From: Kitasatospora sp. NBC_01266
Lineage (GTDB): Bacteria > Actinomycetota > Actinomycetes > Streptomycetales > Streptomycetaceae
Direction: 5' to 3'
NCBI RefSeq assembly: GCF_036242395.1
Contig: NZ_CP108458.1
Coordinates: 5,952,001 to 6,016,000 of the forward strand
Length of the DNA stretch: 64,000 bases
Of this stretch, positions 1 through 8,345 are shown in pieces. The translations under genes and the position numbers were made by a program. How positions within the stretch are numbered: position 1 is the first letter of the stretch; the number at the start of each line of letters is the position of its first letter. Below the pieces are notes generated by a model that saw only the letters and a list, made by a program, of their open reading frames with translations, did no database searches and was not told the origin of the DNA.

Positions 1-2085
1 GACCCGGGCCAGGCCGAAGGCGGCGCTGACATAGGCGTGGTCGGTGCTCCAGACCAGGCGGTAGAACTCGGCCGCGTCCTCGGCGTTGCCGAGCAGTTCG
101 GCGCAGATGCCCAGCGCCAGCTTGGGCGCGGACTCGCCGGGGAAGGCGTCGTAGATCGCGTCGAAGGCCTCGGCGGCGGCCTCGGCCAGCGCCCGGGACT
201 GGGCAGTGCCCCCGTCCGCGGCGGCTTGACCGGCGGCGGCCAGCTGGGACAGGCCGCGGTACCAGACCACCCGCCAGTCGTCCGCGTTGCCGGACTGCAA
301 CTCGGCCAGCGCCGCGGCGGCGTCGGTGTGCCGGCCCAGCTCGATCAGCGCCCGCAGCTCGCGCAGCCGGCGCTCCACCGAGTTGATCGGCGCGCCCTGC
401 AGGGCGCTGAGCACGTCGGCGGCCCGGGTGGCCATCAGCGCGGCCAGGAAGCCCGCGTTGGGGTCGCTCGGGTCCACCCGGGGGACCGGCAGGGCCAGCG
501 CGGCAGCCGCCGCGTCCAGCGGCCGAAGCCGCGGCAGGCCGGGCGCGGGCGGTTCGCCGTCGGTCACCAACTCGGTGTCCACCACCCGCAGTTCCGGGCC
601 GAACAGGGTGGAGAGCGCCGGGCGCGGGGTGCTGTCCTTGAGCGCCAGGATCTCCCGGAGCACGCCGGTCAACTGGTCGGCCATCTCCTCGGCGGAGGAG
701 AACCGGCGGCTCGGGTCGGGGTCGGTGGCGCGCACCAGCAGGCGGTAGAAGGACTCGTACTCGGCGAAGACCGGCACCTGCTCGGGGCCGGGCAACTCGT
801 CCACCCAGGTGGTGCTGTAGCCCTGGAAGTCGAAGCTGAGCACGGCCAGGGTGCGGGCCACCGTGTACAGGTCGGAGGCCGGGGACGGACCGTCGGTGGC
901 GATCTCGGGCGCCTGGTAGCCGACGGTGCCGTAGATCGGGCCCTCGTCGTCGAAGCGGCGCACCGCGCCCATGTCGATGACCTTGAGCGTGTCCTCGCTC
1001 TGGATCACGTTGTCGATCTTGAAGTCGCAGTAGACCAGGCCCCGGCTGTGCAGGTAGCCGAGCGCCGGCAGCGCCTCCAGCCCGTAGGCGATGGCCTGCT
1101 CCACCGGCAGCGGCTCGCGCTTGCCGTCCGGGCCGCGCCGCTCGTTGGCGATGTCCTTGAGCGACTTGCCGCCGACGTACTCCATCACGATATAGCCGTC
1201 GGTGGAGCCGGTGCGCAGGTCCGGGTGCTCGACGAAGTTGATGATCCGGACGATGTTCGGGTGGTCCACCTCGGCCAGGAACCGCCGCTCGGCGATCGCC
1301 GCCGCCAGCGCGTCCTCGTCACCGCTGTCCAGCAGGCCCTTGAGCACCACCCAGCGGTCCGAGACCCGGCGGTCCACCGCCAGGTAGATCCAGCCCAGGC
1401 CGCCGTGCGCCAGGCAGCCCAGCACCTCGTACTGCCCGCCGACCAGGTCGCCGCGGCGCAGCTTGGGGGTGAAGGAGTACGCCGTGCCGCAGTTGCTGCA
1501 GAAGCCGTCCGGCCGGCCCGGGCGGCCGTTCTTCTCCCGGCCGACCGGGCGCTCGCACTTGCTGCAGAACCGTTTGCGCTCGGGGACCTCGGGGTTCTCC
1601 AGCACGGCCAGCGAGGGGTCCGCGCTCGGCACGCTGGGGACCGTCACCAGGCCGGCGCCCAGCCGCGGCCGGCCGGCGGTGGTGCCGGTGGACTTGCTGC
1701 TGCGCACCGAGACGGAGCCGCGGGTGCCGGTGCGGGTGGAGCGGTGCGAGCGCGACCGGCCCGACATCGAACGGGCCGAGCCGGTACGGCTGGAGGGCAT
1801 GGAACGCACCGAGCCCGAGTCCGGCGACTGCCGGGCGGCGGGCAGCACGGCGGCGGTGCCGCCCTCGGGGGCCAGGCCGCACTCGTCGCAGAAGCCGTCC
1901 GCGTCGATGGTGCCCGAGCAGCCCGCCCGCGCGCAGCGCCCGCCGGGTCCCGCCGTCGCCACCGCCACCGGCGCGCCGGTCCGACCGGTCGCCGCCACCA
2001 GCGGGGCCAGCCCGCACTCGGTGCAGTAGCCGTCCTCGTCGATCACACCGCCGGAGCAGTCCGGCCGCACACAGGCTTCGCCCAT
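1..2085 (-). CDS. pknG: Serine/threonine protein kinase PknG-like (C-terminus cut by window edge)
   Basis: Soluble Ser/Thr kinase of the PknG family, which in mycobacteria and corynebacteria links amino-acid sensing to the 2-oxoglutarate dehydrogenase inhibitor GarA/OdhI. Starting at ATG 2085, the N-terminus has two tandem cysteine knuckles (C5/C10/C21/C24 and C51/C56/C66/C69). A Ser/Arg-rich stretch and a rubredoxin-like pair (CSKC ... CSNC) follow. The kinase domain opens with YEVLGCLAHGGLGWIYLA, and the catalytic loop reads YCDFKIDN, lacking the usual HRD arginine as in known PknG. An IDMGAVRR motif replaces DFG. The C-terminal half visible here resembles the TPR part; the last residues lie left of base 1. 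It is the last gene of the glnX-glnH-coiled-coil-pknG operon, 5 bp after the preceding stop. The family assignment is firm; the downstream target is inferred from relatives. Confidence 0.93.
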   Translation of the reverse strand, partial: MGEACVRPDCSGGVIDEDGYCTECGLAPLVAATGRTGAPVAVATAGPGGRCARAGCSGTIDADGFCDECGLAPEGGTAAVLPAARQSPDSGSVRSMPSSRTGSARSMSGRSRSHRSTRTGTRGSVSVRSSKSTGTTAGRPRLGAGLVTVPSVPSADPSLAVLENPEVPERKRFCSKCERPVGREKNGRPGRPDGFCSNCGTAYSFTPKLRRGDLVGGQYEVLGCLAHGGLGWIYLAVDRRVSDRWVVLKGLLDSGDEDALAAAIAERRFLAEVDHPNIVRIINFVEHPDLRTGSTDGYIVMEYVGGKSLKDIANERRGPDGKREPLPVEQAIAYGLEALPALGYLHSRGLVYCDFKIDNVIQSEDTLKVIDMGAVRRFDDEGPIYGTVGYQAPEIATDGPSPASDLYTVARTLAVLSFDFQGYSTTWVDELPGPEQVPVFAEYESFYRLLVRATDPDPSRRFSSAEEMADQLTGVLREILALKDSTPRPALSTLFGPELRVVDTELVTDGEPPAPGLPRLRPLDAAAAALALPVPRVDPSDPNAGFLAALMATRAADVLSALQGAPINSVERRLRELRALIELGRHTDAAAALAELQSGNADDWRVVWYRGLSQLAAAGQAAADGGTAQSRALAEAAAEAFDAIYDAFPGESAPKLALGICAELLGNAEDAAEFYRLVWSTDHAYVSAAFGLARV

Positions 2086-2090
2086 GGCTC

Positions 2091-3440
2091 TCAATCCCCC
2101 TGTCCTTCGTACCGCCGCGCGTCCTGCGGCGCCGCCGCCGGACGGAGCGCCTGCTGGAACCTCGCCACCGCCGCCGCTGCCGCGCGCAGATCGCACGGGG
2201 CGCTCCACAGCAGCCAGCGGGCCTTCTCGTAACGCTCGATCACTTCCGGGTCCTCGGCCACCCCGAGGCGGGCCGCCATCGCCTTGTAGGCGTCCAGCCG
2301 GCCGCGCAGCTCGGCCCGCACGGCCAGCGGCGCGGTCACCTCGGTCAGCGACTGCCGGGCCCGGGTCAACTCCTGGGCGGCCTGCTCCTCCAGGGCGTCG
2401 AGCAGCGGCGCCAGCCGGTGCCACTGCCCGCTCTGGCGCAGCTCGGCGGCCTGGTGCACCCCGTCGCGCAGCGCGGCCAGCGGCCCCGGCACGGCCGGCA
2501 CCTCGGTCGCCGCGATCTTGGCGAGCACCTCGCCGCGCGCCTGCCGGGCCTCGCCCAGCGTGGCGTCCGCGCGCCGCAGCAGGTCGCCGACCTGGTGCAG
2601 CCGCTCGTCCGCCTCGTCCCGCAGCCGCAGCAGCTGCTCCAGCTCGACCCGGACGTTGTCCAGCGCCCGGCCGGTCTGGTCGAACCGCTCGGTGTCCACC
2701 GCGCCGGCCGCGGCGGCGTGGGCGGCGGCCGCGTCGCCGGCGGTCTCCCGGCCGCGCTGGGCCGGCACCCGGGCCGGGCGCCACAGCGCCAGCGGGTCGG
2801 CCACCACCTGGGCCCGAAGTGCCGTCAGCTCCCGCTCCAGCCGCACCAGCTCGTCGCCGAGCGGGTGCGCCCCGGCCCGCACGCCCACCGAGGCGGCCAG
2901 CATGGCCACCCGGCGCAGCTCGGCGAGCAGCAGGTCGATCCGGGCCGGCAGCGCGGACCAGACCGCGTCGGCCGCGCTGACCACCTCCAGCACGGTGGCG
3001 TACCAGGAGTTCATCCGGTCCATCAGCTCGCGCAGGCTGATCTGCTCCACCAGCCGGGCCGGACCGGTCAGTTGCATCGCCGCGTTGGGCAGCCGGCCAC
3101 CGGAGACGGTGACCGCCGGGCCGCGCAGCAGCTCGTTCAGCTCGGCGAGCTCGGGCGCGGTCGGGCGCACCCGGCGCGAGCGCACCGCGCGGGCGGCGGC
3201 CAGCGCCTCGGAGTAGCGGTCGAAGAAGGCCCAGAGCAGGTCAAGACCCTGGCCGGCCACCGACCACCGCTCCTCGGTGCGCCCGGACAGGGCCGCGCCC
3301 TCCAGCAGGCGCCGGCCGGGGTGGTCCTGGAGCGCGAGCAGCGCCGCCTCGACGGCCTCGCGCTCGGCGCTCAGCCGCGACAGCTCGCGGTCCACCTCCT
3401 CCCGGCTCAGCACCGGGCCAGCGGATCCTGTCAACGCCAC
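2091..3440 (-). CDS. Coiled-coil protein of the PknG operon, unknown function
   Basis: 449 residues from GTG 3440, with GAGAAGGGC just upstream. I recognise no catalytic domain. The sequence is almost entirely Ala/Leu/Glu/Arg heptad-like helix, for example around LSREEVDRELSRLSAEREAV, consistent with a long coiled coil. It has no signal peptide and no membrane segment, so it is probably cytoplasmic. It sits between glnH and pknG with gaps of 35 and 5 bp, so it is very likely co-transcribed. The three-gene mycobacterial locus (glnX, glnH, pknG) lacks this gene. A scaffold or adaptor role for the kinase is an inference from position only. Confidence 0.85.
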   Translation of the reverse strand: MALTGSAGPVLSREEVDRELSRLSAEREAVEAALLALQDHPGRRLLEGAALSGRTEERWSVAGQGLDLLWAFFDRYSEALAAARAVRSRRVRPTAPELAELNELLRGPAVTVSGGRLPNAAMQLTGPARLVEQISLRELMDRMNSWYATVLEVVSAADAVWSALPARIDLLLAELRRVAMLAASVGVRAGAHPLGDELVRLERELTALRAQVVADPLALWRPARVPAQRGRETAGDAAAAHAAAAGAVDTERFDQTGRALDNVRVELEQLLRLRDEADERLHQVGDLLRRADATLGEARQARGEVLAKIAATEVPAVPGPLAALRDGVHQAAELRQSGQWHRLAPLLDALEEQAAQELTRARQSLTEVTAPLAVRAELRGRLDAYKAMAARLGVAEDPEVIERYEKARWLLWSAPCDLRAAAAAVARFQQALRPAAAPQDARRYEGQGD

Positions 3441-3475
3441 GCCCTTCTCTCCTCAGTCCTCGGTCAGTTCGGTTC

Positions 3476-4429
3476 TCACGGCAGGTAGTTCGCCGGCGGA
3501 GGGCCGTCGGAGGGGCCGAGGTACGGCGCCAGCCACTTGTCGTAGCTGGCCATCCAACCACCATCGGATCGGTAGTCGGCCAGCACCTGGTTCACCCGGG
3601 CCACCAGGTCCGGCGAGTTCTTGGAGATCGCCACGCCGTACGGCTCGTCGGTGATCGAGGGGCCGATCACCTGCAGCGTCGGGTCCTGGGCGGCCAGGCC
3701 GACGGCGATCCCGTTGTCGGTCAACGTCACGTCCACCTGCCCGAGCTGCATCCGCACCAGGCAGTCGAGGTCGTTGCCCACCACCGTGATCGCCTTCACC
3801 CCGCGCGGATCCTGCTTCAGCTGGTCCTGCGCGGTGGAGGCGTCCGACACGCACACCGTCTTCCCCTTCAGCGCGTCGTCGACGCTCGTCGCGTGGGCCG
3901 CCTTCGGCGCCAGTACCTGCTGCCCGGCCTGGAAGTACACCGTGGAGAAGTCCACGTCGTTCAGCCGGTCGCAGGTGATCGTCATGGTACGCGCGATCAC
4001 GTCCACCTGGCCGCTCTTGATGGCTTCAATACGCTGGGCGGTAGGCACCATCTTGAACACGACCTTGCTCGGATCGCCCAGGACGGCCTGCGCGATCGCG
4101 TGCACGATGTCGATGTCGAAGCCCTCCACCTGACCGGTGGTGGGGTCCCGGAAGCCCCAGTGGTAGTCGTTCTGGTCGACGCCGGCGATCAGGTAGCCGC
4201 GCTTCTTGATCGCGCTCACCGCCGGACCGCTGTCGCTGGAGCTCGGCGGCAGGCTCTTGGTCGGGTCGCAGGCCGGGGCACTGGTCAGCGCCGCCGCCTT
4301 GGTGGAACTCGCGGTCACCGCCGGCCGGCCGGCCGCTCCCGAGGCCGAGCCGGCCAGCGTGAGCGGTGCCAGCAGCGCGGCCGTCGCCAGTGCGGTCCGC
4401 AGGCGTCGAGTCATCCGTCCCCCCGTCAT
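3476..4429 (-). CDS. glnH: GlnH-like amino-acid binding protein (family 3 solute-binding protein)
   Basis: 317-residue secreted protein of the family-3 periplasmic binding fold. The N-terminus is a signal peptide (MTRRLRTALATAALLAPLTL). The mature part has the family pattern GYLIAGVDQNDYHWGFRD, VEGFDIDIV, RIEAIKSGQVDVIARTMTIT and QVDVTLTDNGIAV. In mycobacteria GlnH binds Asp/Glu/Asn and signals through GlnX to PknG rather than feeding a transporter, and no ABC permease or ATPase lies next to it here either. The ATG at 4429 overlaps the glnX stop (ATGA) and has GGCGGAG 5 nt upstream. A second ATG at 4414 with a G-run before it is the alternative. The expected lipobox reads L-A-G-S, with serine where the lipidated cysteine should be. 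Confidence 0.9.
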   Translation of the reverse strand: MTGGRMTRRLRTALATAALLAPLTLAGSASGAAGRPAVTASSTKAAALTSAPACDPTKSLPPSSSDSGPAVSAIKKRGYLIAGVDQNDYHWGFRDPTTGQVEGFDIDIVHAIAQAVLGDPSKVVFKMVPTAQRIEAIKSGQVDVIARTMTITCDRLNDVDFSTVYFQAGQQVLAPKAAHATSVDDALKGKTVCVSDASTAQDQLKQDPRGVKAITVVGNDLDCLVRMQLGQVDVTLTDNGIAVGLAAQDPTLQVIGPSITDEPYGVAISKNSPDLVARVNQVLADYRSDGGWMASYDKWLAPYLGPSDGPPPANYLP

Positions 4430-5790
4430 CGGTACTCCGCCAGCCGGTGGCCGATCCCGCGCAGCACGCCCGCCGCGCCCAGCAGGGTGAGCAGGGCGGT
4501 GGCGTAGACGACGGTGCCGGTGGCGTCCCGTCCGTTCTTTGCCGCGCTCAGGAAGTCGGCCTGTTCGACCTTCACCGCGTTCGCCAGGTCCTGGTCCAGC
4601 GCCAGGTAGGCCGGCTGCGCGCTGTCCGCGCCGCTGCCCACGGTGCCGTCCAGGGCGCCCTGGTAGTCGCCGGCGTTGTTCTTGGCGTCGGCGGCGGTGT
4701 GCCGCTGGGTCCACAGCGCGAACTGGTCGCGGGCCGCCTTGATGTCGTCGGCCGCGGCTCCGGGTGCCAGCAGCTGGGCGGCGGCCAGCGCGCCGGAGTC
4801 GGCCGCCGAGACCTTGGTCCACTGGTCGGCGTACTGGGTGGTGGAGCCGCGGGAGACCAGGTTGAGGTTCTCCGCGGTGCGCGCCTGCAGCGAGTCCACC
4901 CGGGCCTGGTTGAGCGCCCGCAGCGGCGTCTCGCCGTGCTTGAGGCTGTCCGAGAGCGCCGAGTCGGCGGCCGCCACCCCGGCGGTCAGCCAGAGCAGGG
5001 TGGCCAGCAGCGCGCCGGTGGTGCCCAGCAGCCCGAGGTTGAACACCCGGTTGGTGCGCCGGAACAGCCGGGCCTGGACCCGGAGCAGACCGGCCAGCAG
5101 CAGCACCCCGAGCACGTAGGCGGCCCACGGGGTGGCCCGCGCGTCGGCGTAGTCCTGGTTCAGCCGGGCCAGTTCGGCGTCCGACAGGTGCTGGGCGAGC
5201 GGCAGCAGCTGGGTCTGCATCTGGTTGGAGGCGTAGCTGAGGTAGGCCGCGCCGAGCGGCAGGCCCTGTCGGTCGTTGGTCCGGGCGGTCTCCACCAGGC
5301 CCGAGTAGACCGACAGCTGCTGGTTGAGCTGGTCGATCCAGCTCTGCGCCTGGCCCGCGCCCGAGCTCTGCGCGGCGGCCTCGGTGAGCAGTTGGGCGGC
5401 GTTCGCCAGATCGCCCTGGTAGCGCTGGCGCACCTCGGTCGGCGCGTTGCCGGCCAGCAGGAAGCCGGAGGCCGCCGTGGTGTCGGCGTCCGCCAGCGAG
5501 CGGTAGATCTCGGTCGCGTTCTGGCTCAGCGGCTGGCTGCGGGTCACCACCTGGTCGGCCGCCGCGCTGCGGTCGGCCACCTGCCACCCCGTCAGGGCGC
5601 CGAAGCCGAGCACCAGGATGACCAGGGTGATCCCGGTCAGCCGCAGCTGCCCGGGCGCGGTGCGGGCCGCCGCCCGCCACCGGTCTCGCCGGCGCGGGCG
5701 CGCGGGCGTCGGTGGGAGCTGCGGATACGGGGGTGGCGAGCCGCCACCCTGTCCCGGCGGCCGTGCCGCCTTCTGCGCTGGTGTCGCCAC
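4426..5790 (-). CDS. glnX: GlnX-like transmembrane sensor protein
   Basis: 454-residue membrane protein, first gene of the PknG operon. The N-terminus is a Pro/Arg-rich cytosolic tail. The first membrane helix is at about residues 46-68 (LTGITLVILVLGFGALTG). An extracytoplasmic helical region of about 150 residues follows, then two central helices (AAYVLGVLLLAGLL and LLGTTGALLATLLWLTAGVA). A second extracytoplasmic helical domain and a final helix near the C-terminus (VVYATALLTLLGAAGVLRG) complete it. This duplicated four-helix layout with little else matches GlnX, which in mycobacteria passes ligand binding by GlnH across the membrane to PknG. Start GTG 5790 has GGGAGGGTGGGCGG upstream; the frame stays open to 5868 but without a good ribosome site. 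Assignment rests on topology plus gene order. Confidence 0.82.
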   Translation of the reverse strand: MATPAQKAARPPGQGGGSPPPYPQLPPTPARPRRRDRWRAAARTAPGQLRLTGITLVILVLGFGALTGWQVADRSAAADQVVTRSQPLSQNATEIYRSLADADTTAASGFLLAGNAPTEVRQRYQGDLANAAQLLTEAAAQSSGAGQAQSWIDQLNQQLSVYSGLVETARTNDRQGLPLGAAYLSYASNQMQTQLLPLAQHLSDAELARLNQDYADARATPWAAYVLGVLLLAGLLRVQARLFRRTNRVFNLGLLGTTGALLATLLWLTAGVAAADSALSDSLKHGETPLRALNQARVDSLQARTAENLNLVSRGSTTQYADQWTKVSAADSGALAAAQLLAPGAAADDIKAARDQFALWTQRHTAADAKNNAGDYQGALDGTVGSGADSAQPAYLALDQDLANAVKVEQADFLSAAKNGRDATGTVVYATALLTLLGAAGVLRGIGHRLAEYR

Positions 5791-5868
5791 CCGCCCACCC
5801 TCCCCGAGGCCACCCGACGGTCGGGACCGGCCGCTGCCAGCAGTATGGCCACCGGTTCCGACAACCAC

Positions 5869-5893
5869 ACGTGACTTGCGCCAAGACGTGACT
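5869..5893. promoter_or_regulatory. Direct repeat ACGTGACT x2 in the glnX/ctaG divergent region
   Basis: Two exact ACGTGACT copies at 5869-5876 and 5886-5893 (17-bp period), about 80 bp before the glnX start. They lie in the 246-bp gap between two divergent genes. Possible regulator half-sites; function unknown. Confidence 0.3.
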
Positions 5894-6036
5894 GCACCCT
5901 AGTGCGGTTCCGGCAGCGGGTGCGGGGCGGGTGGGGGCGGGTGGGGCGAAGCCCGGCGTGGTGCCGGTGCCCCGCTGCCGGTGATCGACTGGGTGTCGGC
6001 CATGATGGCTGAGGAACCCGCCGCACCGGGCGGAGC

Positions 6037-7074
6037 ATGGAGCGCGAAACGATGCAGAGCACAGCAGTCCTGGCCGAAGCCGCCGGTTACCACGGCCCGC
6101 CGCCCTGGCAGTGGGCCGACCTGGCCACCTCATGGACCGCCGAGCCGGTGGTGCTGGCGCTGTGCGCGCTGCTCGGCGGCGGCTACCTGTTCGGTCTGCG
6201 CAGGCTCGCCCGGGCCGGGCAGCGCTGGCAGCCGACCCGCACGCTGAACTTCTTCGCCGGGCTGCTGCTCTGGATCTGGCTCACCTGCTCGGGCGTCGGC
6301 GTCTACGAGCGGATCCTGTTCACCGACCGGGCGGTGCAGATCGTCCTGCTGCTGATGCTGGTCCCGCTGCTGATCGCGATGGGCGCGCCGGTCTCGCTGC
6401 TGGTCGAGGCCTCGCCGCCGGCCCGCCGGGAGCGGATCCTGCGGGCGCTGCGCAGCCGGCCGTCCAAGCTGCTGATGTTCCCCGCGATCTCCACCGCGCT
6501 GCTGCTGGCACCGCCGTGGCTGCTCTTCTTCACCCCCTGGTACGAGAAGAGCCTCACCAGCGGTGCCTGGAACATCGGGCTGCACGTCTCGCTGGTGCTG
6601 CTCGGGCTGGCCTACTTCTGGCCCCGGCTGCAGCTCGACCCGGTCGGTCACCGCTACCCGCACCTGGTCGGCCTCTTCATCACCTTCATCGAGGTGATGT
6701 TCGACGCGGCGCTCGGCATCGTGCTGATCTACGGCGGCCACATCGTCGCCGAGCACTACTACGTCACCCTGGGCCGCCCCTGGGGCCCGAGCCTGGCGCA
6801 GGACCAGACCTGGGGCGGTACCTCGCTCTGGGTGCTGGGCGACCTGGTCGGCCTGCCGTTCCTCTGCGCGCTGATCCGCCGCATGATCGTGGAGGGGCGC
6901 GAGGAGACGGTGGCGGTGGACGCGGCACTGGACGCGCAGTACGAGGCGGCGGCGGTGGCCGCCGTGGCCGCCGTGGCCGAGGGCGGCGACGTGGCGGAGG
7001 CCGCCGAGGCCGGACAGCGCCCGTGGTGGCTGGACGATCCCAACCTGAAGCACCGGTTCGGCGCCGAGGGCTGA
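6037..7074 (+). CDS. ctaG: CtaG-type cytochrome c oxidase assembly membrane protein
   Basis: 345-residue polytopic membrane protein of the caa3-type CtaG family, associated with copper delivery and assembly of the terminal oxidase. At least seven hydrophobic helices are visible, beginning at AEPVVLALCALLGGGYLFG. Later ones include LLMFPAISTALLLAPPWLLF and IGLHVSLVLLGLAYFW. Family landmarks are the FTPWYEKSL loop and YFWPRLQLDPVGHRYPH. The C-terminal tail is Ala/Val/Glu-rich low complexity (residues about 285-325) and ends WWLDDPNLKHRFGAEG. ATG 6037 follows GGGCGGAGC; ATG 6052 (GGAGC further upstream) is an alternative. No other oxidase gene is adjacent. Confidence 0.85.
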   Translation: MERETMQSTAVLAEAAGYHGPPPWQWADLATSWTAEPVVLALCALLGGGYLFGLRRLARAGQRWQPTRTLNFFAGLLLWIWLTCSGVGVYERILFTDRAVQIVLLLMLVPLLIAMGAPVSLLVEASPPARRERILRALRSRPSKLLMFPAISTALLLAPPWLLFFTPWYEKSLTSGAWNIGLHVSLVLLGLAYFWPRLQLDPVGHRYPHLVGLFITFIEVMFDAALGIVLIYGGHIVAEHYYVTLGRPWGPSLAQDQTWGGTSLWVLGDLVGLPFLCALIRRMIVEGREETVAVDAALDAQYEAAAVAAVAAVAEGGDVAEAAEAGQRPWWLDDPNLKHRFGAEG

Positions 7075-7133
7075 GGCCGCCACCTGGTGCCGCCAGGTTC
7101 GGTGGCGCCCGGCGCGGTGCCGCCCGGCCTCAG

Positions 7134-7139
7134 TACGAT
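7134..7139 (+). promoter_or_regulatory. -10 box of a probable leaderless promoter
   Basis: TACGAT lies 7 nt before the ATG at 7147, and no Shine-Dalgarno sequence is present. That fits a leaderless transcript starting at the ATG. Confidence 0.45.
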
Positions 7140-7146
7140 CGGCGGC

Positions 7147-7728
7147 ATGCAGCTGATCGGAGACCTCGCCCCCCACCGTCCGCTCCTCGTGATCGCCGTG
7201 CCGGAGGAGGCCGCCCACCTGGGGGCGGAGCTGCCGGTGCTGATCACCGGGATCGGCAAGGTCAACGCCGCCGCCGCGCTGGCCACCGTGCTGGCGAGCG
7301 GCCCGGCGCCGGCCGAGGTGGTCAACCTCGGGACCGCCGGCGCCCTGCGGCCCGGCCTGGACGGGCGGATCCACACGGTCGGCACGGTGCTCCAGCACGA
7401 CCTGAACAGCGCGGTGCTGCACCAGCTCACCGGCCGCGGCTACGGCGAGCCGCTGACGCTGGCCGCCGACGGCCCCACCCTCGCCACCGGCGACCTCTTC
7501 GTCTCCGACCCCGCCGCCCGCGACCGGCTGGCCGCCGAGGCCGAGCTGGTCGACATGGAGGGCTACGCCGTCGCCATGGTCGCCCAGCGCGCCGGGGTCC
7601 CGGTCCGGCTGGTCAAGTACGTCAGCGACGAGGCCGGCGAGGGCGCGGCGCGGGCCTGGCGGGACTCGGTGGACGAGTGCGCCCGGCACCTGGCGGCCTG
7701 GGTGCGCGAGCACCTGGGCGCCCGGTGA
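7147..7728 (+). CDS. Nucleosidase of the purine/uridine phosphorylase (MTA/SAH nucleosidase) superfamily
   Basis: 193 residues, shorter than the usual ~230 of MTA/SAH nucleosidases. Superfamily signatures are VLITGIGKVNAAAALA near the N-terminus, VVNLGTAGALRP, and the substrate-binding VDMEGYAVA, in which the Met-Glu pair contacts the ribose. A late aspartate follows in VKYVSDEAGEGA. It probably hydrolyses a nucleoside to base plus ribose; the exact substrate cannot be read. The frame is open upstream to 7087, but the ATG at 7147 begins at the conserved region and sits behind a leaderless-type promoter. Its stop overlaps the next start (GTGA), so both genes are translationally coupled. Confidence 0.85.
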   Translation: MQLIGDLAPHRPLLVIAVPEEAAHLGAELPVLITGIGKVNAAAALATVLASGPAPAEVVNLGTAGALRPGLDGRIHTVGTVLQHDLNSAVLHQLTGRGYGEPLTLAADGPTLATGDLFVSDPAARDRLAAEAELVDMEGYAVAMVAQRAGVPVRLVKYVSDEAGEGAARAWRDSVDECARHLAAWVREHLGAR

Positions 7729-8345
7729 GCGCCGACGGCTTCCCGGCCCGGCAGATCCGCGCGGCCTTCACCGAGCACACCGTGACGGTCTACCAGGCCT
7801 ACCCGCCGCAGATCGGCGAGCACGCGGCCCGGCACGGCGAGTTCCCGGAGAGCTGGAGCCGCAGCCGGATGACCTGGGTCAAGCCGAGCTTCCGCTGGAT
7901 GATGTACCGCAGCGGCTACGGCACCAAGCCGGGCCAGGAGGTGGTGCTGGCCCTGGAGATCAGCCGGGCCGGCTTCGAGTCCGCGCTCGCCCAGGCCGTG
8001 CTGTCGCACTACCACCCCGAGGCGCACCTCGACCAGGCCGACTGGGCGCGGCGGTTGAAGCAGAGCGCGGTACGGGTGCAGTGGGACCCGGAGCGCGACC
8101 TCGATCTCAACCCACTCACCCACCGCTCGCTCCAGCTGGGCCTGACCGGCCGGGCCACCCGCGACTACGCCGACCACTGGCTGTGCGCGGTGCGCGATGT
8201 CACGCCGCTCGCCCACCGGGTGCGGGAGTTGGTGCGGGCCGGGGACCAGGTGGCCGCCGCCGCGCTGCTGCCCGCCGAGGCGCCGTATCCGCCGGTCGCC
8301 GCCGAGGTGGCCCGGGAGCTGCGGATGTCGCCGCAGCAGAGCTGA
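7725..8345 (+). CDS. DUF4291 family protein
   Basis: 206-residue protein from GTG 7725, overlapping the nucleosidase stop by 4 nt. It matches the DUF4291 family, with early IRAAFTEHTVTVYQAY, the core MTWVKPSFRWMMYRSGYG, and the conserved VQWDPERD and RSLQLGL blocks. It is cytoplasmic with no signal or membrane segment. Function is unknown. Coupling to a nucleosidase suggests a role with nucleosides or nucleic acid, but that is inference only. Confidence 0.88.
   Translation: MSADGFPARQIRAAFTEHTVTVYQAYPPQIGEHAARHGEFPESWSRSRMTWVKPSFRWMMYRSGYGTKPGQEVVLALEISRAGFESALAQAVLSHYHPEAHLDQADWARRLKQSAVRVQWDPERDLDLNPLTHRSLQLGLTGRATRDYADHWLCAVRDVTPLAHRVRELVRAGDQVAAAALLPAEAPYPPVAAEVARELRMSPQQS

Noticed and set aside
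37..2232. A 731-codon open frame on the + strand
   Set aside because: It is antisense to pknG, whose kinase and rubredoxin motifs are evident on the minus strand. Long antisense frames are expected at this GC content.
4430..6133. Upstream extension of glnH to a fused 885-codon protein
   Set aside because: The extension overlaps glnX in another frame and has Arg/Pro/Gly shadow composition. The glnH signal peptide starts at 4429 or 4414.
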